From NCBI GenBank assembly GCA_035711465.1, contig DASTCC010000240.1:1-5202 (forward strand): a stretch of DNA of 5,202 nt, in the 5' to 3' direction. The first letter of the stretch is position 1. Each line of letters begins with the position of its first letter. Of this stretch, positions 1 through 5,057 are shown one piece after another. The translations under genes and the position numbers were made by a program. The stretch comes from DASTCC01 sp035711465. Lineage in GTDB: Bacteria > Acidobacteriota > Vicinamibacteria > Vicinamibacterales > SCN-69-37. The notes beneath the pieces are model-generated. The model ran no database searches and was not told the DNA's origin. It worked only from the letters and a program-made list of their open reading frames with translations.

Positions 1-176
1 CCGGAACCCAGAACCGGAACCCAGAACCGGAACCCAGAACCGGAACCCAGAACCGGAACCCAGAACCGGAACCCAGAACCGGAACCCAGAACCGAACCTC
101 GGAACCACGAACCCCGAGCACCCCGGAACCCGAACCCCGGAACCTCGGAACCCCGGAACCCCGAGAACCTGGAACC
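1..176. repeat. Tandem array of a 13-nt unit with degenerate tail
   Basis: Seven perfect head-to-tail copies of CCGGAACCCAGAA fill positions 1-91, and the array is probably cut by the window edge. From 92 to 176 it decays into variant phrases (CGGAACC, ACGAACC, CCCCGGAACC, TCGGAACC, CGAGAACC) that keep a GAACC core at roughly 6-10 nt steps. The 13-nt unit itself reads as a 6-nt plus a 7-nt phrase (GAACCG, GAACCCA). The array ends 10 nt before the stop codon of the minus-strand gene at 187. No reading frame in it looks protein-like. It is not a CRISPR array, because there are no unique spacers. The homogeneous left part suggests recent expansion by slippage and the tail suggests older copies; both points are inference. 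Confidence 0.93.
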
Positions 177-186
177 ATGGCGATCA

Positions 187-555
187 CTACTTGACGCTGA
201 ACTCTGCAGTCACCGGGAAGTACTGCTCGATCTCCGCCCACGATCCCGTGAACTTTCCGTCGGCGCCCCGCTCGAGCTTCACCACCAGGGTCGACTGCGG
301 CAGGTCGAGCAGCGCAATCATTCCGTTGGGCGAGGTCAGCACCTCTCGAAGCGGCAGCGTGCGGTCGAGGCTCGTCGTCGCCTGGCCCTTGTACGCGCCG
401 GGTGCGCCGGTGATCTCGAGGACGCCCTTGAGCGGCGCGCCTTCGTCCGAGATGGTCGAGAACGTCCACTTGCCGACGGGATTGAAGGGGGCGGGCGACG
501 TCGTCTGCGGCACGACGATCGCGGCGGCCAGCAGGGCTATTGCGAACACTCTCAC
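187..555 (-). CDS. Small secreted beta-rich protein of unknown function
   Basis: A 122-aa protein. The start is GTG (553-555) because a perfect GGAGG (561-565 on the plus strand) lies 5 nt upstream and a signal peptide follows at once. Residues 1-20 hold a basic residue and then a run of hydrophobic residues (FAIALLAAAIVV), with likely cleavage near residues 19-22, so export is expected. The mature part is rich in alternating hydrophobic residues. It begins with a G-x-W (NPVGKW, 25-30) and repeats an F-x-G-x-W near the end (KFTGSW, 101-106). A G-x-W near the N-terminus occurs in lipocalin-like barrels, but that alone does not assign a family. I do not recognise a named domain and see no catalytic motif. 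The gene lies 140 nt downstream of the DUF2277 gene on the same strand and ends next to the 1-176 repeat array. A much longer open frame continues upstream of this start but is antisense to real genes. Confidence 0.8.
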   Translation of the reverse strand: MRVFAIALLAAAIVVPQTTSPAPFNPVGKWTFSTISDEGAPLKGVLEITGAPGAYKGQATTSLDRTLPLREVLTSPNGMIALLDLPQSTLVVKLERGADGKFTGSWAEIEQYFPVTAEFSVK

Positions 556-560
556 GACAA

Positions 561-565
561 CCTCC
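561..565 (-). promoter_or_regulatory. Ribosome binding site fixing the GTG start at 555
   Basis: The minus strand reads GGAGG, then five bases, then GTG. This decides the start of the small secreted protein within a frame that stays open for more than 2 kb upstream. Confidence 0.8.
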
Positions 566-616
566 GAATTCGCCGCCGGGGAAGTGGTGGCGGCAAGTTT
601 CTTAGACGATGTCGGG

Positions 617-644
617 CATATGCAGGTTGCTGTCGAGATGTGAA
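617..644 (-). promoter_or_regulatory. Possible sigma70-type promoter for the small secreted protein
   Basis: On the minus strand TTCACA (plus 639-644, five of six matches to TTGACA) is followed after 16 nt by CATATG (plus 617-622, three of six matches to TATAAT). It would give a leader of about 55 nt. The -10 match is weak, so this is only a candidate. Confidence 0.25.
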
Positions 645-652
645 GCCTTGCA

Positions 653-684
653 GGCTTGGGCTTGAAGGGGCTTGGGGCTTGAAG
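653..684. repeat. Short direct repeat (CAAGCC phrases) downstream of the DUF2277 gene
   Basis: Two adjacent near-identical copies lie on the plus strand: GGCTTGGGCTTGAAG (653-667) and GGCTTGGGGCTTGAAG (669-684), separated by one G and differing by one inserted G. On the minus strand, in the sense of the DUF2277 gene, they read as TTCAAGCC/CCAAGCC phrases. A further related fragment, TGCAAGG, lies at 647-653 (minus reading). The tract begins about 10 nt after the DUF2277 stop codon. The rest of the 556-695 spacer shows only a weak promoter candidate. Confidence 0.75.
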
Positions 685-695
685 GCGCCTCGGCC

Positions 696-971
696 TCAGC
701 GCGCGTTCGCGTATCGCTGCGCTGCCTTTTCGCGGGCGCGCGCGGCGACTTCCTCGCGGTCGCGGGGCGGGGCCTGGGTGGTGAGGCCGTCCAGCAGCCG
801 TTGCGCGGCGGCGGCGATTTCGTCGATCGCCGCTTCGAACGCCGCTTCGTTCGCCCGCGAGGGTTTGGCGAAGCCGCTCAGCTTCCGGACGAACTGCAGC
901 GACGCCGCGCGGACCTCGTCGTCGGTGGCCGGCGGTTCGAAATTGAAGAGCGTCCTGATGTTGCGGCACAT
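696..971 (-). CDS. DUF2277 family protein
   Basis: A 91-aa cytoplasmic protein matching the DUF2277 family as I know it. It begins MCRNIRTLFNFEPPAT, followed by a conserved stretch near residues 22-46 (AASLQFVRKLSGFAKPS, then NEAAF) and an Ala-rich helix to about residue 63. A charged helical tail, rich in Arg, Glu and Ala, ends the protein. The ATG at 969-971 is chosen because family members begin with Met-Cys-Arg-Asn and because GAGAGG (plus 979-984) lies 7 nt upstream. Longer starts would overlap the divergent methyltransferase gene. The family has no established biochemical role, and I can add none. The strongly conserved N-terminus with Cys2 is its most distinctive feature. It is transcribed divergently from the methyltransferase gene across 64 nt. 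Confidence 0.9.
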   Translation of the reverse strand: MCRNIRTLFNFEPPATDDEVRAASLQFVRKLSGFAKPSRANEAAFEAAIDEIAAAAQRLLDGLTTQAPPRDREEVAARAREKAAQRYANAR

Positions 972-1024
972 GGTGGCGCCTCTCGTCGGTCTCGGACCAT
1001 GATATGCCGTGACGCCACGCGGCC

Positions 1025-1029
1025 GAGGA
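1025..1029 (+). promoter_or_regulatory. Ribosome binding site favouring the GTG start at 1036
   Basis: GAGGA lies 6 nt before the GTG at 1036. The alternative GTG at 1009 has no comparable purine-rich site, so this supports the shorter start. Confidence 0.55.
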
Positions 1030-1035
1030 CCCGGC

Positions 1036-1485
1036 GTGCCCTTTCCGCCGCCACTCGTCTTCATCGCCGGCTTCGCGCTGGCGTGGTTTCTCGACACCCG
1101 GCTCGAGTTTCTGATTCACGGCGCTGGCGCCGGCCCGGCACAGACGGCGCTGGGCCTCACGCTGCTCGCGGCCGGGTTCCTCTTCATGGCGTGGGGGCTG
1201 GTGACGTTCGTCAACCACCGCACCGCGATCATGCCGGTCTCGCGCGCCCGCGCGCTGGTGCGGAGCGGGCCGTACCGCTTCAGCCGCAACCCGATGTATG
1301 TCGGCCTGACCGCGGCCTACATCGGCGGGGCCCTCGTCACCAACATGGCCTGGCCGCTGGTGTTGCTGCCGCTGGTGCTCGCGGCACTCGTCGCCTTCGT
1401 GATTCGCCGGGAAGAGGCGTATCTTCAGACGGAGTTCGGCGACGCGTACGATGCTTACCGCCGCGAGGTCCGGCGCTGGCTCTGA
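1036..1485 (+). CDS. Isoprenylcysteine/phospholipid methyltransferase family membrane protein
   Basis: A 149-aa integral membrane protein. About four hydrophobic segments are visible (near residues 5-19, 36-59, 88-103 and 105-123). The SAM-dependent methyltransferase signature of the ICMT/PEMT-like superfamily follows: RSGPYRFSRNPMY at 76-88, then an EE pair at 126-127 and the tail motif EFGDAYDAYRREVRRW. Family members methylate small lipid-like or prenyl substrates at the membrane, and the bacterial substrate cannot be told from sequence. I favour the GTG at 1036 because GAGGA (1025-1029) sits 6 nt upstream and the protein then starts MPFPPPLVFIAGF, usual for this family. A GTG at 1009 is in frame (158 aa) but has no clear ribosome site and adds a Pro/Arg/Gly-rich stretch. 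It is probably cotranscribed with the ATPase gene 24 nt downstream, though no functional link is evident. Confidence 0.88.
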   Translation: MPFPPPLVFIAGFALAWFLDTRLEFLIHGAGAGPAQTALGLTLLAAGFLFMAWGLVTFVNHRTAIMPVSRARALVRSGPYRFSRNPMYVGLTAAYIGGALVTNMAWPLVLLPLVLAALVAFVIRREEAYLQTEFGDAYDAYRREVRRWL

Positions 1486-1509
1486 CGGCCCGACGCATCT
1501 GACGGAACC

Positions 1510-2649
1510 ATGGACGATCCGATTGACGATCTCGATCAACTCGCGTCCGAGCTCGACGCCTCCGCGGCGCTGGTCGCGCCGCCCGCGAGCGGATCGCTCG
1601 ACGACTGGCTGCGCGTCGTCGCCGATCGCGACGCGAGCGATCTGTTGCTGATCGCCGGCGAACCGCCCTGTCTCCGGCTCGACGGCGAAGTCGTGCGCGC
1701 CGACGGCGCGCGGCTGGATGGCGAAGAGATCGAAGCGATGGTGTGGGCGATCCTGCCCGCGCACGCGCAGCGCGCCTATCGCGACGGCGGCATCGCCGAC
1801 GCCTCGTACCGCATCACCGGCATCGGCCGCTTCCGGGTCAACCTGCACCGCGAGCGGGGCCGGGCCGCGGCGGCAATCCGGATGCTGCCCAAACGCGTGC
1901 CGGCGCTGGCGTCGCTCGACCTGCCGCCGAACACGGCGATCCTCAGCCGGCTCACCCGCGGCCTGGTCCTGATCGGCGGCGCCACCGGTTCGGGCAAGAC
2001 GACGACGCTGGCGGCCCTGGTCGACGAGATCAACCGCCGCGACGCGCGGCACATCATCACCATCGAGGATCCGATCGAGTACGAGATCGTCGGCGCCAGG
2101 AGCGTCGTCCAGCAGATCGAAATCGGCATCGACGCGGCGGACTTTCCGACCGCGCTGCGATCCGCGCTCCGTCAGGCGCCGGACATCATCGTCGTCGGCG
2201 AGATGCGCGATCCGGAGACGATGCGGATCGCGCTGGCGGCGGGAGAGACCGGACATCTGGTGCTGTCGACGCTGCACACGACCGACGTCGCCTCGACCAT
2301 CGCGCGCATCGTCGATTCGTTTCCGCCCGAGCGCCAGTCGACGGTGCGACAGGAAATCGCCGCGGCGCTCTCGGCGGTGTTCGTCCAGGCGCTGGTCCCG
2401 CGCCTCGCGGGCGGACGCGTCCCTGCGGCGGAGCTCCTGATGGTGAGTTACGGCGCGCGCCAGCACATCCGCCGCAACACCCTGCACCAGATTCACCAGG
2501 AGATCACGATCACGCGCAAGAACGGATCGTTCACGCTCGAGGAATGCCTGGCACGGCTCGTCCGCACCGGGCTGGTCGATCGCGGCGAAGCGACCTCCCG
2601 GGTCGCCCACGTCGACGACTTCCAGCACGCGCTCGACGTCGGCGTCTAG
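1510..2649 (+). CDS. PilT/PilU-like type IV pilus retraction ATPase
   Basis: A 379-aa member of the PilT branch of secretion ATPases, which power pilus retraction as hexamers on the cytoplasmic side. An acidic 30-residue leader precedes the N-terminal PAS-like domain (about 30-135, with DASDLLLIAGEPPCLRLDGE at 41-60 and GRFRVNLHRERG at 106-117). The RecA-like core holds Walker A GATGSGKTTT (157-166), the Asp box ITIEDPIEY (183-191), Walker B DIIVVGEMRD with E231 (225-234) and the His box HLVLSTLHT with H249 and H256. All catalytic elements look intact. The C-terminal AIRNLIRE retraction motif is diverged: the aligned stretch at 315-328 reads GARQHIRRNTLHQI, keeping R317, I320, R321 and HQI but losing the usual Asn and Glu. 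ATG 1510 has only a weak GGAA before it. No pilin, PilB, PilC or second PilT-like gene lies in the window. Length suits either PilT or PilU, so no symbol is given. Confidence 0.92.
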   Translation: MDDPIDDLDQLASELDASAALVAPPASGSLDDWLRVVADRDASDLLLIAGEPPCLRLDGEVVRADGARLDGEEIEAMVWAILPAHAQRAYRDGGIADASYRITGIGRFRVNLHRERGRAAAAIRMLPKRVPALASLDLPPNTAILSRLTRGLVLIGGATGSGKTTTLAALVDEINRRDARHIITIEDPIEYEIVGARSVVQQIEIGIDAADFPTALRSALRQAPDIIVVGEMRDPETMRIALAAGETGHLVLSTLHTTDVASTIARIVDSFPPERQSTVRQEIAAALSAVFVQALVPRLAGGRVPAAELLMVSYGARQHIRRNTLHQIHQEITITRKNGSFTLEECLARLVRTGLVDRGEATSRVAHVDDFQHALDVGV

Positions 2650-3701
2650 CGCGGCTGCGGCCGGCCTTCGACGGCGGCCTTGGTGCGGGTGAGATAGCGT
2701 TCCATTCCCGCGCGCGCCCGGCCTTTGACGCTCGGGCGCAACAGCGCGCCGATGATCCCCCTCAGGCCGGTGACCCGCGATCGCGTCGTGTAGAGCAGGA
2801 AGAACCCCTCGCCGCCCTCCGGGTCTTCGACGATCGTCCGCCACTCCATCGTCGCGCTGAAGTAATGGTCGGAGAAGATCTGCCGGGTGACGACGACGGC
2901 GCGCAGCCCCTGGGCGCGCAGCCCGGCGTCATCGGGCTGGTAGATCGTGACGTGGTTGACCCGCGTCGTCGGCTTGACGCCGAACTCGCCGGTGTTCCAG
3001 TAGAACAGATCCTCGGCGCCTGCCGGCAGCGCCTGCGGATAGCGCCTCACGTAATCGAACAAGGCCGGGACCGGGAACGGGACGTCGCTGGGGACGACGA
3101 TGCGAAGGAACTCCGGCGCCATCGGCGTCGGCGGATCGCGATCGGCGTACGGCTCGAGCGCCGCCAGACCGCCCGCCTGATACGCGCGCAACCGCTCCAG
3201 CATCAGCTCGCGGACGATGCCGGCGGCGCGATCCCGGGCGTCCGGCCGCTGCCAGTCGACGTCGCGCAGACGCTCCACGGTGCGCGCCGGCAGCTGCAGT
3301 TCGCAGTCTCCGACGCGGCAGTCGCGTAGCTCGTCGAAGTCGTCCTCCTTCAGCTCGAGACTGCCAAGATCCTCCAGGCGCGGAGGATCGCTGAAGCGCG
3401 CCACCTGCACCGCGCCGAGCGCGCGCTCGAGGCGATCGATGCCGCGGATCTGTTCGATCATCCGCGCCGGCGGCGCGGCGATGCGGACGCCGCCGAACAC
3501 ATTGACGTCCTGTCCCTGCCCCGTCTCGATGATGCGGCCCACGGCGCGGCCGCGGACGAGCGCGTTCCAGTCGCTCGGCGTGAAGCCCATCTGCGAGCGG
3601 ACGTACTCGCGCACCTTCGCGCGCGGTGCCGGCGGCGCCTGGCTGACCGCCGTCGATGCCGCCGCGAGCACCACGAGACAGGCGATCACGACCGACTTCA
3701 C
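2646..3701 (-). CDS. Conserved secreted protein of unknown function with CRVGDC motif
   Basis: A 351-aa exported protein. The GTG start (3699-3701) is chosen because a signal peptide begins there (MKSVVIACLVVLAAASTAVS, cleavage near residues 19-22) and AGGGG lies 4 nt upstream. The mature part has two regions. The first (about 25-190) carries VGRIIETGQGQDVNVFGGVRI, a paired-cysteine motif CRVGDCELQLP (C128, C133) and a helix resembling LRAYQAGGLAALEPYAD. The second (about 195-340) holds FYWNTGEFG (233-241), NHVTIYQ (249-255) and several predicted strands, ending in a basic helix. The cysteines could form a disulfide after export. I recognise the overall pattern as a recurring uncharacterised type in soil bacteria but cannot name a family; the second half might be a START/SRPBCC-like fold, which is a guess. 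Its stop codon overlaps that of the convergent ATPase gene. It is divergent from the SYLF gene across 74 nt. Confidence 0.82.
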   Translation of the reverse strand: MKSVVIACLVVLAAASTAVSQAPPAPRAKVREYVRSQMGFTPSDWNALVRGRAVGRIIETGQGQDVNVFGGVRIAAPPARMIEQIRGIDRLERALGAVQVARFSDPPRLEDLGSLELKEDDFDELRDCRVGDCELQLPARTVERLRDVDWQRPDARDRAAGIVRELMLERLRAYQAGGLAALEPYADRDPPTPMAPEFLRIVVPSDVPFPVPALFDYVRRYPQALPAGAEDLFYWNTGEFGVKPTTRVNHVTIYQPDDAGLRAQGLRAVVVTRQIFSDHYFSATMEWRTIVEDPEGGEGFFLLYTTRSRVTGLRGIIGALLRPSVKGRARAGMERYLTRTKAAVEGRPQPR

Positions 3702-3725
3702 AATACCCCTGCAGTCGATGATACT
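3697..3725 (+). promoter_or_regulatory. Candidate sigma70-type promoter for the SYLF gene
   Basis: TTCACA (3697-3702, five of six matches to TTGACA) is followed after exactly 17 nt by GATACT (3720-3725, four of six matches to TATAAT). Transcription would start near 3732, giving a leader of about 44 nt before the ATG at 3776. The -35 box overlaps the GTG start codon of the divergent secreted-protein gene. The same bases read on the minus strand give TATCAT (plus 3718-3723), a possible -10 for that gene, but without a recognisable -35. Confidence 0.45.
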
Positions 3726-3775
3726 GTCCCGCGGCTCCCTCACCCCTATGCGAGTGACTCGAAGAAGGTGTCGTC

Positions 3776-4441
3776 ATGGCAAAGCGTAAGGCCTTGATTG
3801 CGCTGTTGATCTCCTCCCTCGTCGCGCCGGTCGCCCTCGGCGCCGACGCCGAACGACTCAGGAACGCCGAGGCCGTCCTCACCGAGATGGCCGGCGCCGC
3901 CGACAAGGGCATCCCGACGAGCCTGATCGGCAAGGCGCAATGCATCGCGATCATTCCCGGCGTGAAGAAGGGCGCGATCGGCATCGGCGGTCAGTACGGC
4001 CGCGGCTACATCTCGTGCCGCACCGACGATCGAAAGGCCTGGTCGGCGCCCGGCGGCCTGCGGATCGAAGGCGGCAGCATCGGCCTGCAGCTCGGCGGCA
4101 CCGACACCGATCTCATCCTGCTGGTGATGCCGGGCCGCGGACCCGAGCGCCTGCTCTCCAACAAATTCACCGTCGGCGCGGACGCGGCCGTCGCCGCCGG
4201 CCCGGTCGGGCGCCAGACCTCGGCGCAGACCGATGCGACGATGATGGCCGAGATGCTGGCATGGTCGCGCGCGCGCGGCGTCTTCGCCGGGATCTCGCTC
4301 CAGGGCTCGTCGTTCCGCGACGATTCGGGCGAGAACAAGGAGCTTTACGGCCGTGACATCACGAACAAGGAGATCGTCAGCGGGAAGGTGCCGGTGCCCA
4401 AGGGGGCGGAAGGGTTGATGAAGGCGCTCTCGAAGTACTGA
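3776..4441 (+). CDS. Secreted SYLF (Ysc84-type) lipid-binding domain protein
   Basis: A 221-aa protein. A Lys/Arg-rich N-terminus and hydrophobic stretch (residues 1-22, MAKRKALIALLISSLVAPVALG) form a signal peptide. The rest is a single SYLF domain. Recognisable blocks are GKAQCIAIIPGVKKGAIGIGG (52-72), the run YGRGYISCR (74-82), WSAPGGLRIEGGSIGLQLGG (89-108), TDLILLVM (111-118), LLSNKFTVGADAAVAAGPVGR (126-146) and ARGVFAGISLQGSSFRDD (166-183). Eukaryotic SYLF proteins bind phosphoinositides; bacterial members are exported and thought to bind lipid, with no settled role. A signal peptide without a Cys lipobox points to the periplasm. ATG 3776 has GAAGAAGG (3761-3768) 7 nt upstream. It converges on the FKBP lipoprotein gene, with an inverted repeat between the two stop codons. 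Confidence 0.93.
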   Translation: MAKRKALIALLISSLVAPVALGADAERLRNAEAVLTEMAGAADKGIPTSLIGKAQCIAIIPGVKKGAIGIGGQYGRGYISCRTDDRKAWSAPGGLRIEGGSIGLQLGGTDTDLILLVMPGRGPERLLSNKFTVGADAAVAAGPVGRQTSAQTDATMMAEMLAWSRARGVFAGISLQGSSFRDDSGENKELYGRDITNKEIVSGKVPVPKGAEGLMKALSKY

Positions 4442-4450
4442 AAAGCGCTG

Positions 4451-4496
4451 ACTGCGAACTCAAAACTGAAAACTCATTCAGTTTTGAGTCTTCAGT
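4451..4496. repeat. Heptamer-phrase repeat tract between convergent genes
   Basis: Four consecutive 7-nt phrases lie in perfect register on the plus strand: ACTGCGA (4451-4457), ACTCAAA, ACTGAAA and ACTCATT (ending 4478). The minus strand repeats the style from the other side with ACTGAAG (plus 4490-4496) followed by ACTCAAA and ACTGAAT. The tract is strongly AT-rich compared with the coding DNA around it. It begins 9 nt after the SYLF stop codon. Confidence 0.8.
4458..4489. terminator. Inverted repeat, likely bidirectional terminator
   Basis: Arms ACTCAAAACTGAA (4458-4470) and TTCAGTTTTGAGT (4477-4489) are perfectly complementary over 13 bp, with the 6-nt loop AACTCA between them. It sits between the stop codons of two convergent genes, as expected of a shared terminator. 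The stem is AT-rich and no clean U-tract follows on either strand, so a classical intrinsic terminator is not proven. The palindrome might instead be a by-product of heptamer repeats facing each other. Confidence 0.6.
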
Positions 4497-4514
4497 TGTC
4501 GCCGCCTTCGTCGG

Positions 4515-4946
4515 CTATCTGAAATCAATCAGCTCGATATCGAACGTCAACTGTCCCTTCGGCACGTCCGGCCGGGGATCGGTGTCGTAGGCGAGGTGTC
4601 CGGGAATCCAGAAGCGGCGCTTCTCGCCCTTCACCATCAGCTGCAGGCCTTCCTTCCAGCCGTCGATCACCTGGTCGAGTGGAAACTCGACGGGACCGCC
4701 GTGGTCGTCGGTGCTGTCGAAGAGCTGGCCGTCCTTGGTCCAGCCCCAGTAGAGGACGCGCACGGTCGAGTTCGGGCGCGGGTGAATGTTGCCGAGGCCG
4801 ACGCGGATCACCCGCGACGCGATTCCGGAGGGCGTGCGGTGCGCGTCGGCGGGCGGCGCGGCGACGTCGGACGGCGCGCCGCCCTGCTTCAGCGTGCAGG
4901 CGGACAGTGCGGCGGCGAACAGCATCGGAAGGCAGCAGCGCAACAT
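4515..4946 (-). CDS. FKBP-type peptidyl-prolyl cis-trans isomerase, lipoprotein
   Basis: A 143-aa lipoprotein. The signal peptide ends in the lipobox LSAC, with C17 the expected lipidated residue. A flexible Ala/Pro-rich linker runs to about residue 37. One FKBP domain follows (about 38-143), starting TPSGIASRVIRVGLG. Residues aligning with the FKBP12 pocket are present: Y66 (VLYWGW), F76-D77 (LFDST), F88 (VEFPL), V93-I94 and W97 (QVIDGW), Y120 (HLAYD) and F135 (LTFDIELIDF). Active proline isomerase activity on exported or membrane-proximal proteins is therefore likely. Without an Asp after the Cys, outer-membrane sorting is plausible but not shown. ATG 4946 has GGAG 4 nt upstream (minus strand). 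It converges on the SYLF gene and is divergent from the PadR gene. A single short FKBP domain without a dimerisation region is smaller than FkpA-type enzymes. Confidence 0.93.
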   Translation of the reverse strand: MLRCCLPMLFAAALSACTLKQGGAPSDVAAPPADAHRTPSGIASRVIRVGLGNIHPRPNSTVRVLYWGWTKDGQLFDSTDDHGGPVEFPLDQVIDGWKEGLQLMVKGEKRRFWIPGHLAYDTDPRPDVPKGQLTFDIELIDFR

Positions 4947-5020
4947 GACTCTCCATCGTCGGCGAGCGCGGCCATGGAAATCAAGCGGGCCAACCGCGCG
5001 CGCCCGGCCGTCGTCTCAGG

Positions 5021-5043
5021 CTATGTAGATAATCTGATATGAT
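5021..5043 (+). promoter_or_regulatory. AT-rich promoter/operator candidate ahead of the PadR gene
   Basis: An AT-rich island in otherwise very GC-rich DNA contains GATAAT (5028-5033) and TATGAT (5038-5043), each five of six matches to TATAAT, and the small dyad AGATAATCT (5027-5035). No good -35 hexamer lies at 16-18 nt from either. Use of TATGAT would start transcription near 5050, leaving a leader of about 8 nt before the ATG at 5058. PadR regulators often bind AT-rich dyads at their own promoters, so autoregulation is a reasonable inference. Confidence 0.4.
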
Positions 5044-5057
5044 GACGGCCGTCGCTC

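Noticed and set aside
1..91. CRISPR array
   Set aside because: The 13-nt units abut with no unique spacers and are far shorter than CRISPR repeats.
972..1097. Longer N-terminus for the DUF2277 protein
   Set aside because: The extra residues are antisense to the methyltransferase N-terminus, and the family begins at Met-Cys-Arg-Asn, which has its own ribosome site.
556..2844. Very long minus-strand open frame upstream of the small secreted protein
   Set aside because: It is antisense to the methyltransferase and ATPase genes and out of frame with DUF2277. Its product is an Arg/Asp/Ala-rich low-complexity sequence, as codon shadows give in high-GC DNA. Only 187-555 has a ribosome site, signal peptide and protein-like composition.
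1743..3329. Long plus-strand open frame spanning the ATPase 3' half and the next gene
   Set aside because: It is in a different frame from the ATPase and antisense to the secreted protein, with Arg/Gly/Ala-rich composition and no motif.
3702..3743. Upstream ATG start for the 351-aa secreted protein
   Set aside because: It adds 14 charged residues before the signal peptide. The GTG at 3701 has AGGGG upstream and places the Lys and hydrophobic core correctly.
2929..3984. Minus-strand open frame running across the divergent promoter region and the SYLF start
   Set aside because: It overlaps two well-supported genes in the wrong frame or strand and has a basic, low-complexity product.
4501..4515. 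Hairpin GCCG...CGGC as a terminator for the FKBP gene
   Set aside because: The stem is only about 4 bp and no T-run follows; the 13-bp repeat next to it is the better candidate.
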